A stretch of DNA of 5,520 bases, from assembly GCA_023665245.1 (NCBI GenBank), contig JAMPEH010000084.1, positions 3,437 to 8,956 on the forward strand. Direction: 5' to 3'. The notes under the pieces are model-generated. The model was not told the origin of the DNA and did not search any database. It worked only from the letters and a program-made list of their open reading frames with translations. Origin of the DNA: Muribaculaceae bacterium (lineage in GTDB: Bacteria; Pseudomonadota; Alphaproteobacteria; Rs-D84). The position numbers and the translations under genes were made by a program. Every line of letters starts with the position of its first letter. The first letter of the stretch is position 1. Shown piece by piece: positions 5,034-5,520 of the stretch.

Positions 5034-5304
5034 TGTAGAGGTTGGTTCGCAGGATAGCCTTCACGGAAGTCAATTTCCTTCCTATATTATGCACTGTCCG
5101 CCTGAACTGCTGTCACGCTTTCCGGCCTCGCAGGAATTTTCCAAGCCATACGGCAACAATGCTGCCTATCGGTCTGACAAACGCCCTTCCGAACAATCTA
5201 ATTGATTGATTATGTATAGAGATTTGTTCCTGAACGGCAATGTTACGACCTTTATATAAAGCGAAGTTGCCCCGTGGCAAAGAATATTTCCACCAATCTA
5301 CCTA

Positions 5305-5337
5305 CCTATGGCTATATGGCCCTATGGCTACATAGCC
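5305..5337. repeat. Direct repeats of CCTATGGCTA with a palindrome
   Basis: CCTATGGCTA occurs at 5305-5314 and again at 5321-5330, a period of 16 bases. The second copy continues into a palindrome, GGCTA (5326-5330) with TAGCC (5333-5337). Such iteron-like repeats just before a gene can be binding sites for partition or regulatory proteins, but two copies are few. Confidence 0.45.
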
Positions 5338-5382
5338 GGGAGAGTACCACCACTATTTATCCACAATTAAACCCGTTTACAA

Positions 5383-5520
5383 ATGACTGACAAAATCCCA
5401 TTCCCAAGCACAGATTAGCCGTCCCGTTGCCGCAACGGGAGAAAGCCCGGTTTCCCGTGTCAGGAATACGCTGACGGCCACCGCTGTGTCCTTAATGAAG
5501 CAACTCAAATTTGACCCTGC
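5383..5520 (+). pseudogene. Start of an unidentified gene with an apparent one-base slip, cut by the window edge
   Basis: ATG at 5383 gives MTDK and then soon hits a stop in its own frame (TAG at 5416-5418). One base removed from the AAAA run (5392-5395) would join it to a frame open to the right edge: SHSQAQISRPVAATGESP, then NTLTATAVSLMKQLKFDPA. That frame has no ATG of its own before 5495; an in-frame stop (5384-5386) precedes its CTG at 5387. The joined peptide looks like a real N-terminus, but I do not recognise the family. An 8-bp inverted repeat, TCCCGTTG (5422-5429) with CAACGGGA (5433-5440), lies within it. Alternatives are a CTG start, translation from 5495, or a sequence error. Confidence 0.4.

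Larger units (their letters stand above)
4748..5382. other. Long stretch with no confident gene
   Basis: It begins with a hairpin of GCTGCAAG (4749-4756) and CTTGCTGC (4760-4767) with one mismatch. Between about 4805 and 4970, coding-like phrases occur in different frames (NDERKNQEQYDEK, then MQVGSYEPSNPKNFLLKIQP), suggesting a decayed gene of unknown identity. A 60-residue frame at 5023-5205 starts with TTG, lacks a ribosome site and overlaps a promoter candidate, so I do not call it. A palindrome TTTATATAAA is at 5251-5260. Near the right end is a pair of direct repeats. Such a gap could be a transfer origin or control region of an integrative element, but no nic-site motif was recognised. 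Confidence 0.45.

Noticed and set aside
5023..5205. 60-residue plus-strand frame starting at a TTG
   Set aside because: It overlaps the promoter candidate, lacks a ribosome site and has no recognisable motif.

Overview
The window looks like an accessory, mobile-element-rich stretch of a Bacteroidota genome, probably a gut Bacteroidales. The grounds are three matches to the Bacteroidota -7 promoter octamer TAnnTTTG next to genes (one with a good -33 TTTG), a tyrosine recombinase of the type common in Bacteroidales mobile elements, a Fic protein with a C-terminal winged helix, and AT-rich intergenic DNA around genes of roughly 50% GC. The species cannot be named from sequence alone.

Layout. 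Positions 1-199 (minus) hold the N-terminal part of a small exported, possibly lipoprotein, gene that runs off the left edge. Divergent from it, 390-1394 encodes an intact Fic-domain protein whose promoter is so close to the start codon that its mRNA should be leaderless. A gap of about 330 bases follows and ends in a strong intrinsic terminator (1642-1676). Directly after it comes a tyrosine recombinase (1723-2853) whose N-terminal arm-binding region appears cut short. A near-perfect 16-bp-stem terminator (2872-2916) ends the recombinase and also the minus-strand remnant of an excisionase-like helix-turn-helix protein (2915-3052).

From about 2920 onward the DNA changes character and most coding traces are broken. 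A ~65-residue plus-strand gene (3054-3251) is readable only through two compensating frame changes, yet keeps its terminator. An intact minus-strand gene (3313-3870) encodes a three-helix membrane protein with a C-terminal CxxC domain. A phage-type ClpP-like protease (3978-4421) has at least two frameshifts but keeps a good promoter.

From 4422 to 5382 there is no confident gene. The stretch holds two adjacent multi-branched inverted-repeat structures (4570-4644 and 4649-4747), which are the most unusual signal in the window, then a hairpin, a weak promoter candidate and short repeats. At the right edge (5383-5520) a partial reading frame begins, apparently with a one-base slip in an A run.

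Overall I read this as the left part of a mosaic or decaying integrative element. The recombinase and excisionase remnant form a recombination module, the Fic protein is likely cargo, the ClpP-like gene is a prophage fragment, and the structured non-coding block has no function I can assign.
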